NCBI GenBank assembly: GCA_020063545.1
Contig: JAGUUF010000228.1
Span: 1 to 6,012, forward strand
From: Cytophagales bacterium
Lineage (GTDB): Bacteria > Bacteroidota > Bacteroidia > Cytophagales > Cyclobacteriaceae
Length of the DNA stretch: 6,012 bases
Direction: 5' to 3'
How positions within the stretch are numbered: position 1 is the stretch's first letter; the number at the start of each line of letters is the position of its first letter. This document shows, piece after piece, positions 1 through 6,012 of the stretch. A program made the translations under genes and the position numbers. The notes beneath the pieces are model-generated. The model was not told where the DNA came from and ran no database searches. It saw nothing but the letters and a program-made list of their open reading frames with translations.

Positions 1-706
1 AGTTTTCCGAATCCATTTTGTGCTTGGTCAGATCCTCCACATCCACATTGCGGAAAGTGCCCAGCCCGATGTGCAGCGTAACGTAAGCCATATCCACACC
101 TTTAATTTGCAGGCGCTTAACGAGCTGACGGGTAAAGTGCATGCCGGCTGTTGGTGCCGAGACCGCGCCCTTGTGTTTGGCAAAAATCGTCTGGAAGCGT
201 TCCTTATCTTCCGGCTCTACTTTACGCTTGATGTATTTAGGCAGCGGTGTTTCGCCCAGCGTTTCAATTACCTTATCGAACGCAGCAGCATCGCCATCAA
301 ATAAAAAGCGTATGGTGCGCCCGCGTGACGTGGTGTTGTCAATCACTTCGGCCACCAGATCGCCATTGCCGAAGTAGAGTTTATTGCCAACCCGTATTTT
401 TCGGGCAGGGTCAACCAGTACATCCCACAGGTGCATTTCGGCATTGAGTTCACGCAGCAGGAAAACTTCGATTTTTGCTCCTGTTTTTTCTTTCCGGCCG
501 TACAGCCGTGCCGGAAAAACCATGGTATCGTTGGCAACCATGATGTCGCCATTGCCAAAGTAGCTTACAAGGTCTTTAAAAATTTTATGCTCGATTTTGC
601 CGGTATCCCTGTGGATGACCATCATGCGTGATTCATCGCGGTTTTCGGCAGGGCGGAGGGCAATCAGGTTGTTGGGGAGGTCGAACTTAAATTCAGATAG
701 CTTCAT
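1..706 (-). CDS. queA: S-adenosylmethionine:tRNA ribosyltransferase-isomerase QueA (N-terminal part, cut by window edge)
   Basis: QueA transfers and isomerises the ribosyl group of S-adenosylmethionine onto 7-aminomethyl-7-deazaguanine in tRNA, giving epoxyqueuosine, the penultimate step of queuosine synthesis in the cytoplasm. The minus-strand frame is open from the ATG at 706-704 to the left edge, giving 235 residues; the family is usually about 340-350, so roughly the last third lies outside the window. Recognisable family blocks are NDT (59-61) followed by FPARLYG, GETPLPKYIKR (151-161), AVSAPTAGMHFT (181-192), HIGLGTFRNV (212-221) and TKHKMDSE (227-234). The start fits the typical MKLSEFKFDLP opening of the family; no Shine-Dalgarno sequence precedes it, as is usual in Bacteroidota. 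One small oddity is Met62 after NDT, where many homologues carry Arg or Lys. It is transcribed divergently from the permease gene. The identification is secure; nothing suggests a broken gene. Confidence 0.96.
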   Translation of the reverse strand, partial: MKLSEFKFDLPNNLIALRPAENRDESRMMVIHRDTGKIEHKIFKDLVSYFGNGDIMVANDTMVFPARLYGRKEKTGAKIEVFLLRELNAEMHLWDVLVDPARKIRVGNKLYFGNGDLVAEVIDNTTSRGRTIRFLFDGDAAAFDKVIETLGETPLPKYIKRKVEPEDKERFQTIFAKHKGAVSAPTAGMHFTRQLVKRLQIKGVDMAYVTLHIGLGTFRNVDVEDLTKHKMDSEN

Positions 707-756
707 AATTTCAAAGGCAAAATATGCCCAATGAACAGTTTATTTTTTTAAGGCTG

Positions 757-788
757 CAAAAATAAGCCAATACTTGAGAATTGCGAAG
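757..788 (-). promoter_or_regulatory. candidate Bacteroidota-type promoter for queA
   Basis: On the minus strand, TATTTTTG (764 down to 757) matches the phylum's -7 consensus TAnnTTTG exactly. A weaker -33-like TTC lies 20 bp upstream (787-785). Transcription would start near 750, leaving a leader of about 45 nt before the queA ATG. Motif match only; a chance match in AT-rich intergenic DNA is possible. Confidence 0.35.
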
Positions 789-872
789 TCAGTCCTGCTT
801 TAGTTATCGGGCAGTGTAACATGAATCCCTGTTTTTCGGTCTTTTACCCGTAATTTACACCGCCCCGGGCCG

Positions 873-889
873 ACTAACCACGGGTTAGT
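873..889. repeat. perfect 7-bp inverted repeat ahead of the permease gene
   Basis: ACTAACC (873-879) and GGTTAGT (883-889) are exact reverse complements around a 3-base centre ACG, followed by TTTT partly overlapping the right arm. The element ends 19 bp before the permease ATG. It could be an operator or a small leader hairpin. The stem has only three G-C pairs, so it is a poor intrinsic terminator. The function is inference. Confidence 0.4.
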
Positions 890-908
890 TTTAGCGTTAA
901 ATAGCTCC

Positions 909-2174
909 ATGATGTTTACCCTCCGACAGATTTATGAAAGTTTTCGGTTTGCCTGGAAGGCCCTTAAATCGAACTTATTACGCACGGTTCTCAGCCTGCT
1001 GGGAGTAACCATCGGGATATTTGCCATCATTACGGTGCTTACGTTGGTTGACTCGCTTGAAAAGAATATTAAGGACAGCCTGAATTTTATCGGCAGCGGG
1101 GTAATTTATGTGCAAAAGTGGCCCTGGCTGCCCGAAAGCGGTGGTGAGTACAAGTGGTGGGAATTCTGGCGCAGGCCTACGCCTTCATTTGCCGAATACA
1201 AGATGCTGCAGCAAAACCTGAAACATGCCAGCGCTATGGCCATTGCGGTTGACCGGGAAAATATGATCATCAAGCGCGATAACAACAGCATCGGCCAGGT
1301 GAGGCTGGTAGGCGGCAGCGAGGGGTATGATAAAATATTTGAAGTGCCTGTTGAAAAGGGCAGGTACCTTACCCTTGACGAACTGGGCACCGGGCGCAAC
1401 GTGGCCGTTATCGGTTACCAGGTGGCAAAGGCGTTATTTCCCAATGATGAAGACGCCATAGGCAAGCCGATTAAAGTAAAGAACGTGCAGTTTAATGTAG
1501 TGGGCGTAGTAAAAGAAGAAGGGGCGGGTTTTTTTGGCAACAACAGTAATGATTATGCCGTGATTGTGCCGTACAATGCATTCCGAAAATTGTATCAAAC
1601 GGGTACCGGTCGCTGGAATGAAACCGAGTCGTACATCGGCATTAAAGGTTTTGATGCGGATGTCGGCCTGGTTGAACTTGAAAACGAGGTGCGTGGCATG
1701 CTGCGCGGAAAGCGGGGTGTACGCCCTACGCAAAAAGATAACTTTGCCATTAACAGGCCCGAAGCCATCATGAACGTAATCAGCGGTGTGTTTGATGTGG
1801 TGGGCATTGCCGGGTGGATTATTGGCGGCTTCTCTATGTTGGTGGGTGGTTTTGGCATTGCCAACATCATGTTTGTGTCGGTTAAGGAGCGTACCCCCAT
1901 TATCGGGTTGCAGAAATCAATGGGGGCAAAAAATTATTTTATTCTGTTCCAGTTTCTGTTCGAAGCGGTATTCCTTAGTATGATAGGCGGCCTTGCCGGG
2001 TTGTTTCTTACGTTTTTAATAACGCTTATTCCGCTGGGCAGCCTGGTGGTTACGTTATCGGTTAAAAATGTGGTGTTAGGTTTAGGTGTATCCAGCGTTA
2101 TCGGGCTTGTTTCGGGTATTGTGCCGGCAGCCGTAGCGGCCCGGCTCGATCCGGTAATTGCCATTCGTGCCTGA
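909..2174 (+). CDS. MacB/FtsX-family ABC transporter permease without a fused ATPase
   Basis: This inner-membrane subunit of a type VII (MacB/LolCE-like) ABC transporter would couple cytoplasmic ATP hydrolysis to movement in a periplasmic domain. The 421 residues show the standard layout: a transmembrane helix at about 24-47, a large MacB-type periplasmic domain at about 48-295, and three further helices at about 299-322, 345-374 and 388-411. The family coupling motif is visible as ERTPIIGLQKSMGAK (327-341), and the C-terminal tail ends with the usual ARLDPVIAIR (411-420). A tryptophan-rich stretch, with six Trp between residues 71 and 87, sits early in the periplasmic domain. Neither an ATPase domain nor a neighbouring ATPase or adaptor gene is present, so the partner must be encoded elsewhere. 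The substrate cannot be told: antibiotics, peptides, lipids or cell-division signalling are all possible. Start at 909 (ATGATG); 912 is equally possible. No Shine-Dalgarno is seen. It is convergent with recA. Confidence 0.92.
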   Translation: MMFTLRQIYESFRFAWKALKSNLLRTVLSLLGVTIGIFAIITVLTLVDSLEKNIKDSLNFIGSGVIYVQKWPWLPESGGEYKWWEFWRRPTPSFAEYKMLQQNLKHASAMAIAVDRENMIIKRDNNSIGQVRLVGGSEGYDKIFEVPVEKGRYLTLDELGTGRNVAVIGYQVAKALFPNDEDAIGKPIKVKNVQFNVVGVVKEEGAGFFGNNSNDYAVIVPYNAFRKLYQTGTGRWNETESYIGIKGFDADVGLVELENEVRGMLRGKRGVRPTQKDNFAINRPEAIMNVISGVFDVVGIAGWIIGGFSMLVGGFGIANIMFVSVKERTPIIGLQKSMGAKNYFILFQFLFEAVFLSMIGGLAGLFLTFLITLIPLGSLVVTLSVKNVVLGLGVSSVIGLVSGIVPAAVAARLDPVIAIRA

Positions 2175-2177
2175 TGG

Positions 2178-2200
2178 TGCGGCCGGACAGCAAGGCCGCA
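2178..2200. terminator. GC-rich hairpin in the convergent gap, possible bidirectional terminator
   Basis: TGCGGCC (2178-2184) and GGCCGCA (2194-2200) are perfect reverse complements around a 9-base loop, three bases after the permease stop and 25 bases from the recA stop. The location between convergent genes suits a shared terminator. Neither strand has a T-run directly after the stem, so it is not a classic intrinsic terminator. Confidence 0.45.
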
Positions 2201-2225
2201 AGTGCCCGTTCCTGTTACCCGCTGG

Positions 2226-3251
2226 CTATTTTTCGTCCAGCGCTTTTTTTCCGTCTGCCTGGCTGAGTTTTTCCTTGATTTTCTTTTCCAGTTCTTCCAT
2301 CAGCTCCGGGTTATCCTCAATGAGTTGTTTTACCGCATCGCGCCCCTGGCCAAGTTTATTTCCATCGTACGAAAACCAGGAACCTGATTTCTGCAGAATG
2401 TTCAGTTCAACGCCCAGGTCAACAATTTCGCCCGATTTGGAAATTCCTTTTCCGTACATGATATCAAACTCAACTACTTTAAACGGAGGAGCTACCTTGT
2501 TCTTTACCACTTTTACTTTTACCCGGTTGCCGGTAATGTCATCGGCAGCTTCTTTTATTTGTCCAATCCTTCGAATATCGAGCCGTACCGAAGCATAAAA
2601 CTTCAGGGCGTTACCACCGGTAGTGGTTTCGGGGTTGCCGAACATAATGCCGATTTTTTCGCGCAGCTGGTTAATAAACACACAGGCACAGCCCGTTTTG
2701 CTGATGGTGCCCGTAAGTTTGCGCAACGCCTGCGACATGAGCCTGGCCTGAAGGCCCATTTTACTGTCGCCCATTTCGCCTTCAAGTTCGCCTTTCGGCA
2801 CAAGGGCTGCCACCGAATCAATTACAATGATGTCAATTGCACCCGAACGGATAAGGTGGTCGGCAATTTCAAGAGCCTGTTCGCCATTATCGGGCTGGCT
2901 GATGAGCAGGTTTTCTGTATCAATGCCCAGTTTTTCGGCATAGGCTTTATCAAAAGCGTGTTCGGCATCAATAAACGCAGCAAGCCCGCCTTTTTTTTGC
3001 GCCTCGGCAATCATGTGCATGGTTAGCGTTGTTTTGCCCGAGGATTCCGGACCGTAAATTTCCGTTACGCGGCCACGGGGAATACCGCCAATGCCCAGGG
3101 CAACATCAAGCCCGATGGAGCCGGTAGAGATGGCAGGGATGTCCATTATTTTTTCATCGCTTAATTTCATAACGGCTCCCTTGCCGTATGTTTTTTCAAG
3201 CTTGTCAATCGTTAACTGAAGGGCTTTTAATTTTTCTTTTGTGTCGCTCAT
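2226..3251 (-). CDS. recA: recombinase RecA
   Basis: RecA forms an ATP-dependent filament on single-stranded DNA, pairs it with homologous duplex, and stimulates LexA self-cleavage where an SOS response exists. The 341 residues are full length for the family (about 330-355). Visible landmarks are Walker A GPESSGKT (67-74), the catalytic glutamate in FIDAEHA (E97), Walker B IIVIDS (141-146, D145), and the DNA-binding loop L2 region NQLREKIGIMFGNPETTTGG (194-213), with Q195 as the nucleotide-sensing glutamine. KVVKNKVAPPFK (247-258) and a C-terminal domain ending in an acidic/lysine-rich tail follow. The ATG at 3251-3249 gives the usual short N-terminal helix before the core; no Shine-Dalgarno is present. 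It stands alone: convergent with the permease and divergent from the peptidase. No truncation, intein or frameshift is seen. Confidence 0.99.
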   Translation of the reverse strand: MSDTKEKLKALQLTIDKLEKTYGKGAVMKLSDEKIMDIPAISTGSIGLDVALGIGGIPRGRVTEIYGPESSGKTTLTMHMIAEAQKKGGLAAFIDAEHAFDKAYAEKLGIDTENLLISQPDNGEQALEIADHLIRSGAIDIIVIDSVAALVPKGELEGEMGDSKMGLQARLMSQALRKLTGTISKTGCACVFINQLREKIGIMFGNPETTTGGNALKFYASVRLDIRRIGQIKEAADDITGNRVKVKVVKNKVAPPFKVVEFDIMYGKGISKSGEIVDLGVELNILQKSGSWFSYDGNKLGQGRDAVKQLIEDNPELMEELEKKIKEKLSQADGKKALDEK

Positions 3252-3301
3252 AAACGGGTATCCGGTCGTGTTGGTTAATCGCCTGGTTTTAAATGTCGGG
3301 T

Positions 3302-3332
3302 TGAAATTACTACTCTCACTCCCAAAAACAAA
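3302..3332 (-). promoter_or_regulatory. candidate recA promoter
   Basis: On the minus strand, TTTG (3332-3329) is followed after exactly 19 bp by TAATTTCA (3309-3302). This resembles the Bacteroidota TTTG-N19-TAnnTTTG promoter, with the last two positions of the -7 box mismatched. The implied leader is about 45 nt. It is the best-placed match in the recA upstream region, but weak as a motif. Confidence 0.3.
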
Positions 3333-3349
3333 CGCGGGTGTCGGAGCAG

Positions 3350-3362
3350 GACAATAGTTGTC
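3350..3362. repeat. 13-bp palindrome in the recA/peptidase divergent gap
   Basis: GACAA-TAG-TTGTC is a perfect 5-bp inverted repeat around three bases, lying just upstream of the candidate recA -33 box and about 50 bp before the peptidase ATG. Symmetry and position make it a possible repressor site for either gene; a LexA-type operator is one option. It does not match the E. coli or Bacillus SOS box as I know them. A 5-bp arm can arise by chance. Confidence 0.25.
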
Positions 3363-3413
3363 AGTAAGCCGGTTTGGTTGTTTGGCGTAACTTGCGCAAT
3401 TGGCGTTTTACTT

Positions 3414-4439
3414 ATGATTAAGAAAATACTGCTGGCGGTTTTGGTAATATTCCTGGTATTGGGCCTGGTGTATTACGACCTGCTCAGTTACGGGTTGCGG
3501 CAGGCAATTGGCCAGTTTACCATTATATACAATGCGCGACCCATCAGTGAGGTACTTGCCGATGAGCAGTTTCCGGATTCGCTCAAGAAAAAACTTTTAC
3601 TGGTTGAAACGGTGCGGAAGTTTGCTGTTGACTCGCTGGGGCTGAAGGACACCAAAAACTACCGCACGCTGTACGATCAGAAAGGGGAGGAAATTATGTG
3701 GGTGGTAACGGCCTGTGAACCTTACCGGCTGGTGGAAAAACAGTGGGAGTTTCCTGTGCTTGGAGCGGTGCCGTACAAAGGATTTTTTAAAAAGGAGTTG
3801 GCACTTAAAGAAAAAGCACAGTTGGAACAGGCCGGCTGGGATGTGAATATCCGCAACCCTGGCGGCTGGTCAACACTCGGCTGGTTTGCCGATCCCATCT
3901 TAAGTAATATGCTGCAGCGGAATGAAGGCGACCTGGCCAGCCTGATTATTCACGAGTTGGTGCACGCAACCGTTTTTGTTAAAGACAGTGCCGACTTCAA
4001 TGAAAACCTTGCTTCCTTTATTGGCGATCGCGGGGCAGAGCAATTTTTGATTCATCACTTCGGCATCAACAGCAACGAATACCGGCAATATATTCGGGAA
4101 GACCGGGAGTACCGTGCCTACGTGGAGCACATGCTTCGAGGGTGCGATTATCTTGACAGTGTTTACCTGGCCATAGCTGATTTTTCAGTTACCGAAAAAC
4201 GCGAGGCCAAACAAAAAGCAATCAGCCGCATCATCCAGGCTTCCGATACCCTCACCTTTTCAACCCGCAGCCGTCCTTCTGCACGGTACAGCAACAATCT
4301 TCCCAACAATGCATACTTTATGAGTTTTAAACGGTACCAGTCGCGGCAGGATGATTTTTGGAACGACTGGAAAACTACCTATAACGGCAACCTGCGAGCG
4401 TATATACGGTACCTGAGTGAAGCCTATCCGTTTCTTTAA
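3414..4439 (+). CDS. membrane-anchored predicted zinc aminopeptidase (DUF2265/Aminopep-type)
   Basis: Predicted zinc metallopeptidase of the family named 'putative aminopeptidase' (DUF2265 as I recall); its natural substrate is not established. The 341 residues begin with a basic tip and one hydrophobic segment (about 4-24), most likely a signal anchor placing the rest outside the cytoplasmic membrane. Family features follow in order: GLRQAIGQF...ARPISEVLAD (27-50), the block STLGWFADP (153-161), the zinc-binding HELVH (H180, E181, H184), and DFNENLASF (194-202), whose E197 is the likely third zinc ligand. A conserved PNNAYF patch lies at 297-302 near the C-terminus. The open frame extends upstream to a TTG at 3378, but the ATG at 3414 places the lysines directly before the membrane segment and is preferred. 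No Shine-Dalgarno or convincing promoter was found. It is divergent from recA and 101 bp upstream of the response regulator, with no clear terminator between. Family assignment is by recalled motifs. Confidence 0.82.
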   Translation: MIKKILLAVLVIFLVLGLVYYDLLSYGLRQAIGQFTIIYNARPISEVLADEQFPDSLKKKLLLVETVRKFAVDSLGLKDTKNYRTLYDQKGEEIMWVVTACEPYRLVEKQWEFPVLGAVPYKGFFKKELALKEKAQLEQAGWDVNIRNPGGWSTLGWFADPILSNMLQRNEGDLASLIIHELVHATVFVKDSADFNENLASFIGDRGAEQFLIHHFGINSNEYRQYIREDREYRAYVEHMLRGCDYLDSVYLAIADFSVTEKREAKQKAISRIIQASDTLTFSTRSRPSARYSNNLPNNAYFMSFKRYQSRQDDFWNDWKTTYNGNLRAYIRYLSEAYPFL

Positions 4440-4471
4440 AATCAGTTGCTTTACAGCGGATTAAGGAATTG

Positions 4472-4481
4472 TTAATATTAA
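4472..4481. repeat. AT-only palindrome upstream of the response-regulator promoter
   Basis: TTAATATTAA is a perfect 10-bp palindrome about 10 bp upstream of the T-run proposed as the -33 box. It could be an upstream activator or autoregulatory site, but an AT-only palindrome of this size is often chance. Confidence 0.2.
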
Positions 4482-4489
4482 ATGAGCGG

Positions 4490-4520
4490 TTTTTTAAGCC
4501 TTGTTTTCTGCATACTTTTG
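4490..4520 (+). promoter_or_regulatory. candidate promoter for the two-component pair
   Basis: TACTTTTG (4513-4520) is an exact match to the Bacteroidota -7 consensus TAnnTTTG. A T-run (4490-4495) is placed about 19 bp upstream, where the -33 TTTG box is expected. The ATG at 4541 lies 20 bp after the box, giving a leader of about 15 nt. This also argues that translation does not begin at the upstream TTG (4469), which would precede the promoter. Confidence 0.5.
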
Positions 4521-4540
4521 AAGCGAAAAACCGATACACT

Positions 4541-5230
4541 ATGGGAAACAAGCCGGTACACAAAGTGCTTGTAGTTGATGATGAAGAACCCATCCAGGAA
4601 CTGCTGAAATACAATTTAGAGAAGAGCGGCTACGAAGTGAAGACTGCGGGAGACGGAAGCAAAGCCGTAGAGATCGCGCGTAAATTTCAACCCGATTTGG
4701 TGCTGCTGGATATTATGATGCCCAAGATGGACGGTGTTGAAACTTGCCGCCTGCTGCGTGAACTGCCCGAACTTCAAAAAACATTTATTGTTTTCTTAAC
4801 AGCACGCTCGGAGGAATATTCGGAAGTGGCCGCCTTTGATATTGGTGCAGATGATTACATAACCAAGCCCATCAAACCCCGCGCCTTGGTAAGCCGCATC
4901 GGGGCCCTCTTCCGCAGGGATACGAAGAAAACAGGTACGTCTAATGCCATATCCATTGGCGACCTGACCATTGACCGGACCAGCTACACCATCAAAGTCA
5001 AAGACCGCGAAATTAACCTGCCCAAGAAGGAGTTTGAGCTGCTTTACTTCCTGGCCCAGAACCCGAATAAAGTTTTCAGCCGCGAAGATCTGCTTCAGAA
5101 CATCTGGGGCTCGGATGTTTACGTGCTCGCCCGCACGGTAGATGTGCACATCCGCAAAGTGCGCGAAAAAATCGGTGACGATTACATCACCACCGTAAAA
5201 GGTGTAGGGTATAAATTCAGCCTTAATTAA
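4541..5230 (+). CDS. OmpR/PhoB-family response regulator
   Basis: DNA-binding response regulator that is phosphorylated by a partner kinase and then controls transcription. The 229 residues contain a receiver domain (about 7-122) with the acidic pair D13/D14, phospho-acceptor D57 in LLDIMMPKMDG, T87 in FLTA and K109 in ITKPIKP, so all catalytic positions are intact. A winged-helix domain follows (about 134-228), with the recognition helix around RTVDVHIRKVREKIG (198-212) and the typical ending GVGYKF (221-226). Length is normal for the family. The frame stays open back to a TTG at 4469, but the ATG at 4541 gives the standard short lead into KVLVVDDEE and lies just after a good promoter match. 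The histidine kinase begins 63 bp downstream on the same strand and is the evident partner. It resembles PhoB-type regulators, but that fold is shared by many paralogues, so no gene name or stimulus is given. Confidence 0.95.
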   Translation: MGNKPVHKVLVVDDEEPIQELLKYNLEKSGYEVKTAGDGSKAVEIARKFQPDLVLLDIMMPKMDGVETCRLLRELPELQKTFIVFLTARSEEYSEVAAFDIGADDYITKPIKPRALVSRIGALFRRDTKKTGTSNAISIGDLTIDRTSYTIKVKDREINLPKKEFELLYFLAQNPNKVFSREDLLQNIWGSDVYVLARTVDVHIRKVREKIGDDYITTVKGVGYKFSLN

Positions 5231-5258
5231 CCACACCCTGCGGCTGATCCCGCGCTAA

Positions 5259-5288
5259 CTTGAATTTTGGTTTTTAAATCTTGAATTT
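5259..5288 (+). repeat. 9-bp direct repeat with 21-bp period between regulator and kinase genes
   Basis: CTTGAATTT occurs at 5259-5267 and again at 5280-5288, exactly 21 bp apart, that is two turns of DNA. OmpR/PhoB-type regulators commonly bind direct repeats in helical phase, so this may be an autoregulatory site or an internal promoter region for the kinase gene. The second copy reads TGAATTTG, one base off the TAnnTTTG box, but it ends only five bases before the ATG. Confidence 0.3.
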
Positions 5289-5293
5289 GCCGC

Positions 5294-6012
5294 ATGGTTT
5301 ATAGTTCAAGGGTATTAGCCCTTTTGCTGGCGGTAAGCATCTCGGTTATCACCACGTTGTTCCTGCTGCTGATGGAAGCCGGCCTGAATGTATTGCTGGT
5401 TGCCTTCTTCATCAGTTTTTCAGTTTCGTACCTGCTCGTGTTTATCGTGCTGGAGTTTCTGATCTTCCGGGAGATCAAGAAAATTCATAAACTCATGGAC
5501 AAACTCAGAAAAAAGGAACTAAATAAAATCAGCAAACAGAAATCGGGTATGCTTAACCCGTTGGAAAACATTAACCAGGAGATTTATTCGTTTGCCGAAC
5601 TGAAGCAAAAAGAAATTGACGAACTGAAAAAGCTGGAAGCCTTCCGAAAAGAATTTATTGCCGATGTTTCGCATGAGCTTAAAACACCCATTTTTGCTGC
5701 ACAGGGGTTTGTACACACCCTGCTCGATGGCGCGATGGACGATAAATCGGTGCGCAATAAATTTTTAAAAAAAGCAGCCAAAAGCCTTGATGGCCTGGAT
5801 GCGCTCGTTCAGGATTTGCTCACCCTTTCGCACATTGAGACCGGGCAGATTAAGATGCACTTCGAAACCATTGACCTGTATAAACTTACCGAAGAAGTGT
5901 TTGACCAATTGGAGGAGAAGGCGCAAAAACGAAACATACGGCTTAAAATCGAAAACGAACCGCAAAAAGTTGCCGTGTATGCCGACTGGCAACGTATATA
6001 CCAGGTGATGAC
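5294..6012 (+). CDS. sensor histidine kinase (N-terminal part, cut by window edge)
   Basis: Membrane histidine kinase that autophosphorylates and passes the phosphate to a response regulator, almost certainly the one encoded just upstream. The frame is open to the right edge (239 full codons). Two membrane helices lie at about 7-28 and 33-58, joined by only about five residues, so there is almost no extracytoplasmic sensor. A charged, coiled-coil-like linker (about 59-117) carries no PAS domain, and I see no clear HAMP. The HisKA dimerisation domain follows at about 118-186 with the H-box FIADVSHELKTP; the phospho-accepting histidine is H127, then QDLLTLSHIETGQ. The ATP-binding domain has only begun at the edge. 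An in-frame TGA at 5282-5284 leaves the ATG at 5294 as the first usable start; there is no Shine-Dalgarno. It is similar to kinases annotated PhoR in Bacteroidota, but the stimulus cannot be inferred. Confidence 0.93.
   Translation, partial: MVYSSRVLALLLAVSISVITTLFLLLMEAGLNVLLVAFFISFSVSYLLVFIVLEFLIFREIKKIHKLMDKLRKKELNKISKQKSGMLNPLENINQEIYSFAELKQKEIDELKKLEAFRKEFIADVSHELKTPIFAAQGFVHTLLDGAMDDKSVRNKFLKKAAKSLDGLDALVQDLLTLSHIETGQIKMHFETIDLYKLTEEVFDQLEEKAQKRNIRLKIENEPQKVAVYADWQRIYQVM

Noticed and set aside
821..853. Ten-codon open frame upstream of the permease (ATG 821 to TAA 851-853)
   Set aside because: It is too short to support and has no ribosome binding site or attenuator-like codon run; a chance frame is more likely.
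2158..2598. Plus-strand 146-codon open frame over the end of recA
   Set aside because: It lies antisense to recA, is low-complexity Ser/Phe-rich, and resembles no protein family; it is a shadow of the recA codons.
2559..3026. Plus-strand 155-codon open frame inside recA
   Set aside because: It is antisense to the RecA core, where strong codon constraint easily creates long opposite frames.
3392..3399. TTGCGCAA palindrome before the peptidase start
   Set aside because: Eight bases is short enough to occur by chance, and nothing else around it suggests a binding site.
3378..3413. Upstream extension of the peptidase to a TTG start
   Set aside because: The extra 12 residues come before a typical Met-Ile-Lys-Lys signal-anchor start at 3414, and TTG starts are rare; no ribosome binding site supports 3378.
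4460..4500. Possible terminator between the peptidase and the response regulator
   Set aside because: The run of T after 4489 lacks a GC-rich stem before it; only a weak 5-bp AT stem (4460-4464 with 4472-4476) is present.
4469..4540. Upstream extension of the response regulator to a TTG start
   Set aside because: It would run across the best promoter match (4490-4520), and response regulators normally begin only a few residues before the KVLVVDDE strand.
4796..5236. Minus-strand 146-codon open frame over the response regulator
   Set aside because: It is fully antisense to a well-conserved winged-helix regulator and has no recognisable features.

Overview
The window looks like ordinary chromosomal DNA of a member of the Bacteroidota, probably a Cytophagales-type bacterium. 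Three things point there. Start codons lack Shine-Dalgarno sequences. Candidate promoters resemble the phylum's TTTG-N19/20-TAnnTTTG form. The style of the QueA, MacB-like permease, RecA and histidine-kinase proteins also fits. The taxonomic call is inference from recalled family features, not a database match. No mobile element, CRISPR array, tRNA or rRNA was seen.

Layout, left to right: (1) the N-terminal two thirds of queA (tRNA queuosine synthesis) on the minus strand, running off the left edge; (2) a divergent 202-bp gap containing a probable queA promoter and a perfect 7-bp inverted repeat just ahead of the next gene; (3) a stand-alone MacB/FtsX-type ABC transporter permease on the plus strand; (4) a short convergent gap with a GC-rich hairpin; (5) recA, complete, on the minus strand and alone in its transcription unit; (6) a divergent gap with a candidate recA promoter and a 13-bp palindrome; (7) a membrane-anchored predicted zinc aminopeptidase (HELVH) on the plus strand; (8) an OmpR/PhoB-type response regulator behind a good candidate promoter; (9) 63 bp downstream, a histidine kinase with two membrane segments and almost no extracytoplasmic sensor, cut by the right edge.

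The last two genes form a two-component pair and are the only clearly cooperating genes here. The others are housekeeping or single-gene units in alternating orientation. Two long frames open at TTG codons upstream of better ATG starts (peptidase and response regulator), and I trimmed both. queA and the kinase are incomplete only because the window ends. I did not find a convincing undescribed system. The observations most worth a second look are the loss of the lipoprotein cysteine in the peptidase, the 21-bp-period direct repeat ahead of the kinase, and the small intergenic palindromes.
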